Source: Ghiorsea sp.
GTDB lineage: Bacteria; Pseudomonadota; Zetaproteobacteria; Mariprofundales; Mariprofundaceae
Assembly: GCA_027019685.1 (NCBI GenBank)
Contig: JALUWH010000256.1
Span: forward strand, 1 to 7,462
Length of the DNA stretch: 7,462 bases
Reading direction: 5' to 3'
Position numbers and translations under genes: made by a program. The number at the start of each line of letters is the position of its first letter. Position 1 is the stretch's first letter. Of this stretch, positions 6,355-7,462 are shown piece after piece. A model generated the notes under the pieces. It was not told the DNA's origin, made no database searches, and saw only the letters and a program-made list of their open reading frames with translations.

Positions 6355-7005
6355 ATGAAAAAAGATGATTTTCGCCAATATAATTTGGCAGACACTGTGA
6401 TTGGACACATTGATAAGGCTCTAAACAATATTTTTTGTAAACAAAACTCACAACGAGAATATCCCGCAAGTGCTGCTGGTGATGATAAACTCACATCATT
6501 GCAGAAGAAAAAAGCAGCAGGTTTGATGCGGGTGAATCATGCTGGGGAAATGGCAGCACAAGCCTTGTATCATGGTCAATCTATGATTGCACGAGACCCA
6601 AACCTTAAAGAGAAGTTGAAACATGCATCAGAAGAAGAAGCCGACCATCTAAATTGGTGCCGCACTCGGTTGGAAGAGTTGGGAGAAAAACCATCAGTGC
6701 TTGATCCTTTTTGGTATGCAGGTTCTTTTGCTATTGGTATTGCTGCTGGTGCAGTGGGGGATCGTTGGAATTTAGGTTTTTTAGCTGAAACAGAGCATCA
6801 AGTTGTGCGCCACCTTAGTGGACACTTAGAAAACCTTCCCGAGGAAGATAAGCGTAGTCGAGCCATTGTGGAGCAAATGAAAGTTGATGAACTTGGGCAT
6901 GCGCACTTGGCAGAAAGTTTGGGTGCAGCGAAGCTACCTCAAGTGGTTAAATCAGGTATGACATTAACATCCAAGGTGATGACAGGTTTATCTGAAAAAA
7001 TCTAA
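6355..7005 (+). CDS. coq7: Coq7-type 3-demethoxyubiquinol 3-hydroxylase
   Basis: This di-iron monooxygenase carries out the last ring hydroxylation of ubiquinone synthesis, converting demethoxyubiquinol to demethylubiquinol before the final UbiG methylation. It acts at the cytoplasmic face of the inner membrane. From the ATG at 6355 it has 216 residues, the usual bacterial Coq7 length. The di-iron ligands are all identifiable: Glu65 (NHAGEMAAQALYHGQ), Glu95 and His98 (EEADHLNW), Glu147 (AETEHQVVRHL), and Glu179 and His182 (VDELGHAHLA). The hydrophobic stretch between them (GSFAIGIAAGAVGD) is typical of membrane association in the family. An in-frame GTG at 6343 is a possible alternative start. 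The stop abuts the next ATG (TAAATG). Coq7 replaces the flavin enzyme UbiF found in enteric bacteria, so the host makes ubiquinone and probably respires oxygen. Confidence 0.95.
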   Translation: MKKDDFRQYNLADTVIGHIDKALNNIFCKQNSQREYPASAAGDDKLTSLQKKKAAGLMRVNHAGEMAAQALYHGQSMIARDPNLKEKLKHASEEEADHLNWCRTRLEELGEKPSVLDPFWYAGSFAIGIAAGAVGDRWNLGFLAETEHQVVRHLSGHLENLPEEDKRSRAIVEQMKVDELGHAHLAESLGAAKLPQVVKSGMTLTSKVMTGLSEKI

Positions 7006-7462
7006 ATGAACCAAGATATAAATTTTGATGCCTTGGTCGAACACTTCCAAAAGAAAATATATGGTAGTCGAAAAGGGGCAATGCGTTTGGCTGTGTTGCA
7101 GCGTGATTTAGCGCAGTCTATTCCACAATGGCATCAAGGTGGTTTAAAAGTTCTTGATTTGGGTGCAGGGCTTGGTCAAATGGGTGTACAGATGGCTGTT
7201 CAGGGGCATCAGGTTTGTATGAATGATATATCTGAACGTATGTTGGCTGTAGCTAAAGCGCAAGCAGAGCAAGCGGGTGTTGCAAATCAAATAGAATGGC
7301 AGCATGGAGCATTTCAAGATTTGGAAAACCGTGCTTATGATGTTGTGCTTTGTCATGCTGTGATGGAATGGTTAAATCAGCCCGAAACATTAATGGAGAA
7401 ACTTGCAGAGCTAACACAACAGCATGGTTTGATTTCACTGATGTTTTATAATTTGGATGCTT
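7006..7462 (+). CDS. cmoM: CmoM-like tRNA 5-carboxymethoxyuridine methyltransferase, 3' end outside the window
   Basis: The frame opens with ATG immediately after the coq7 stop and stays open to the right edge, giving 152 codons of an expected 260 or so. It resembles Escherichia coli CmoM (formerly SmtA), which uses S-adenosylmethionine to methylate cmo5U34 to mcmo5U34 at the wobble position of certain tRNAs. Visible signatures are the N-terminal NFDALVEHF and IYGSRKGAMRL (residues 6-28), the SAM-binding motif VLDLGAGLG (49-57), the acidic residue after the second strand in CMNDISERML (Asp74), HAVMEWL (117-123) and SLMFYN at 144-149. These flanking motifs, beyond the generic class I fold, are what point to CmoM rather than another methyltransferase. 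No Shine-Dalgarno sequence is visible, so coupling to coq7 translation is likely. CmoA and CmoB would be expected elsewhere in the genome. Confidence 0.85.
   Translation, partial: MNQDINFDALVEHFQKKIYGSRKGAMRLAVLQRDLAQSIPQWHQGGLKVLDLGAGLGQMGVQMAVQGHQVCMNDISERMLAVAKAQAEQAGVANQIEWQHGAFQDLENRAYDVVLCHAVMEWLNQPETLMEKLAELTQQHGLISLMFYNLDA

Noticed and set aside
6204..6494. 96-codon minus-strand frame spanning the metallopeptidase-coq7 junction
   Set aside because: It is Ser/Cys-rich with no domain and is antisense to two well-supported genes. The junction is only a few tens of bases long.
7144..7438. Minus-strand open frames near the right edge
   Set aside because: They are antisense to the CmoM-like frame, which has clear family motifs on the + strand.

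Overview
The window is a densely packed stretch of bacterial chromosome with every gene on the + strand. Seven genes are visible: five complete, one open at the left edge and one open at the right edge. No gap between genes exceeds about 35 bases. Two junctions are 4-base ATGA overlaps (4029-4032 and 4856-4859) and one is a stop codon directly abutting a start (7003-7008). I see no terminator, tRNA, rRNA, CRISPR array, insertion sequence or clear internal promoter. The whole window reads as part of one co-directional, probably co-transcribed run.

The likely source is a Gram-negative proteobacterium with a fairly AT-rich genome. A Coq7-type ubiquinone hydroxylase shows that it makes ubiquinone. 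A CmoM-type tRNA methyltransferase points to Gammaproteobacteria or a close relative such as Zetaproteobacteria. A receptor followed directly by a hybrid CheA resembles the PilJ-ChpA pair of type IV pilus chemosensory (Chp) systems. The exact taxon cannot be fixed from this sequence.

Layout: 1-1493 is a membrane chemoreceptor whose start lies upstream of the window. It has two membrane segments, a small periplasmic helical domain, and a signalling domain that appears to follow the membrane without a HAMP domain. 1516-4032 is a compact CheA/ChpA-like hybrid kinase with an HPt domain, dimerisation and ATPase domains, a CheW domain and a receiver. 4029-4859 is a PHP-family histidinol-phosphatase-like enzyme. 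4856-5605 is a classical short-chain dehydrogenase. 5617-6321 is a YgjP-like zinc metallopeptidase with a TTG start. 6355-7005 is Coq7. 7006 to the right edge is the first 152 codons of a CmoM-like tRNA wobble-uridine methyltransferase.

Functionally, the first two genes form a receptor-kinase signalling unit, probably for surface motility or pili. The other five are housekeeping or metabolic genes with no obvious shared pathway, although tight spacing suggests shared transcription or translational coupling. I found no clear evidence of a wholly new system. The most interesting points are the divergent, apparently HAMP-less receptor with an altered signalling tip, a heptad-sized tandem duplication in its sensor domain, and the minimal one-HPt ChpA-like kinase.
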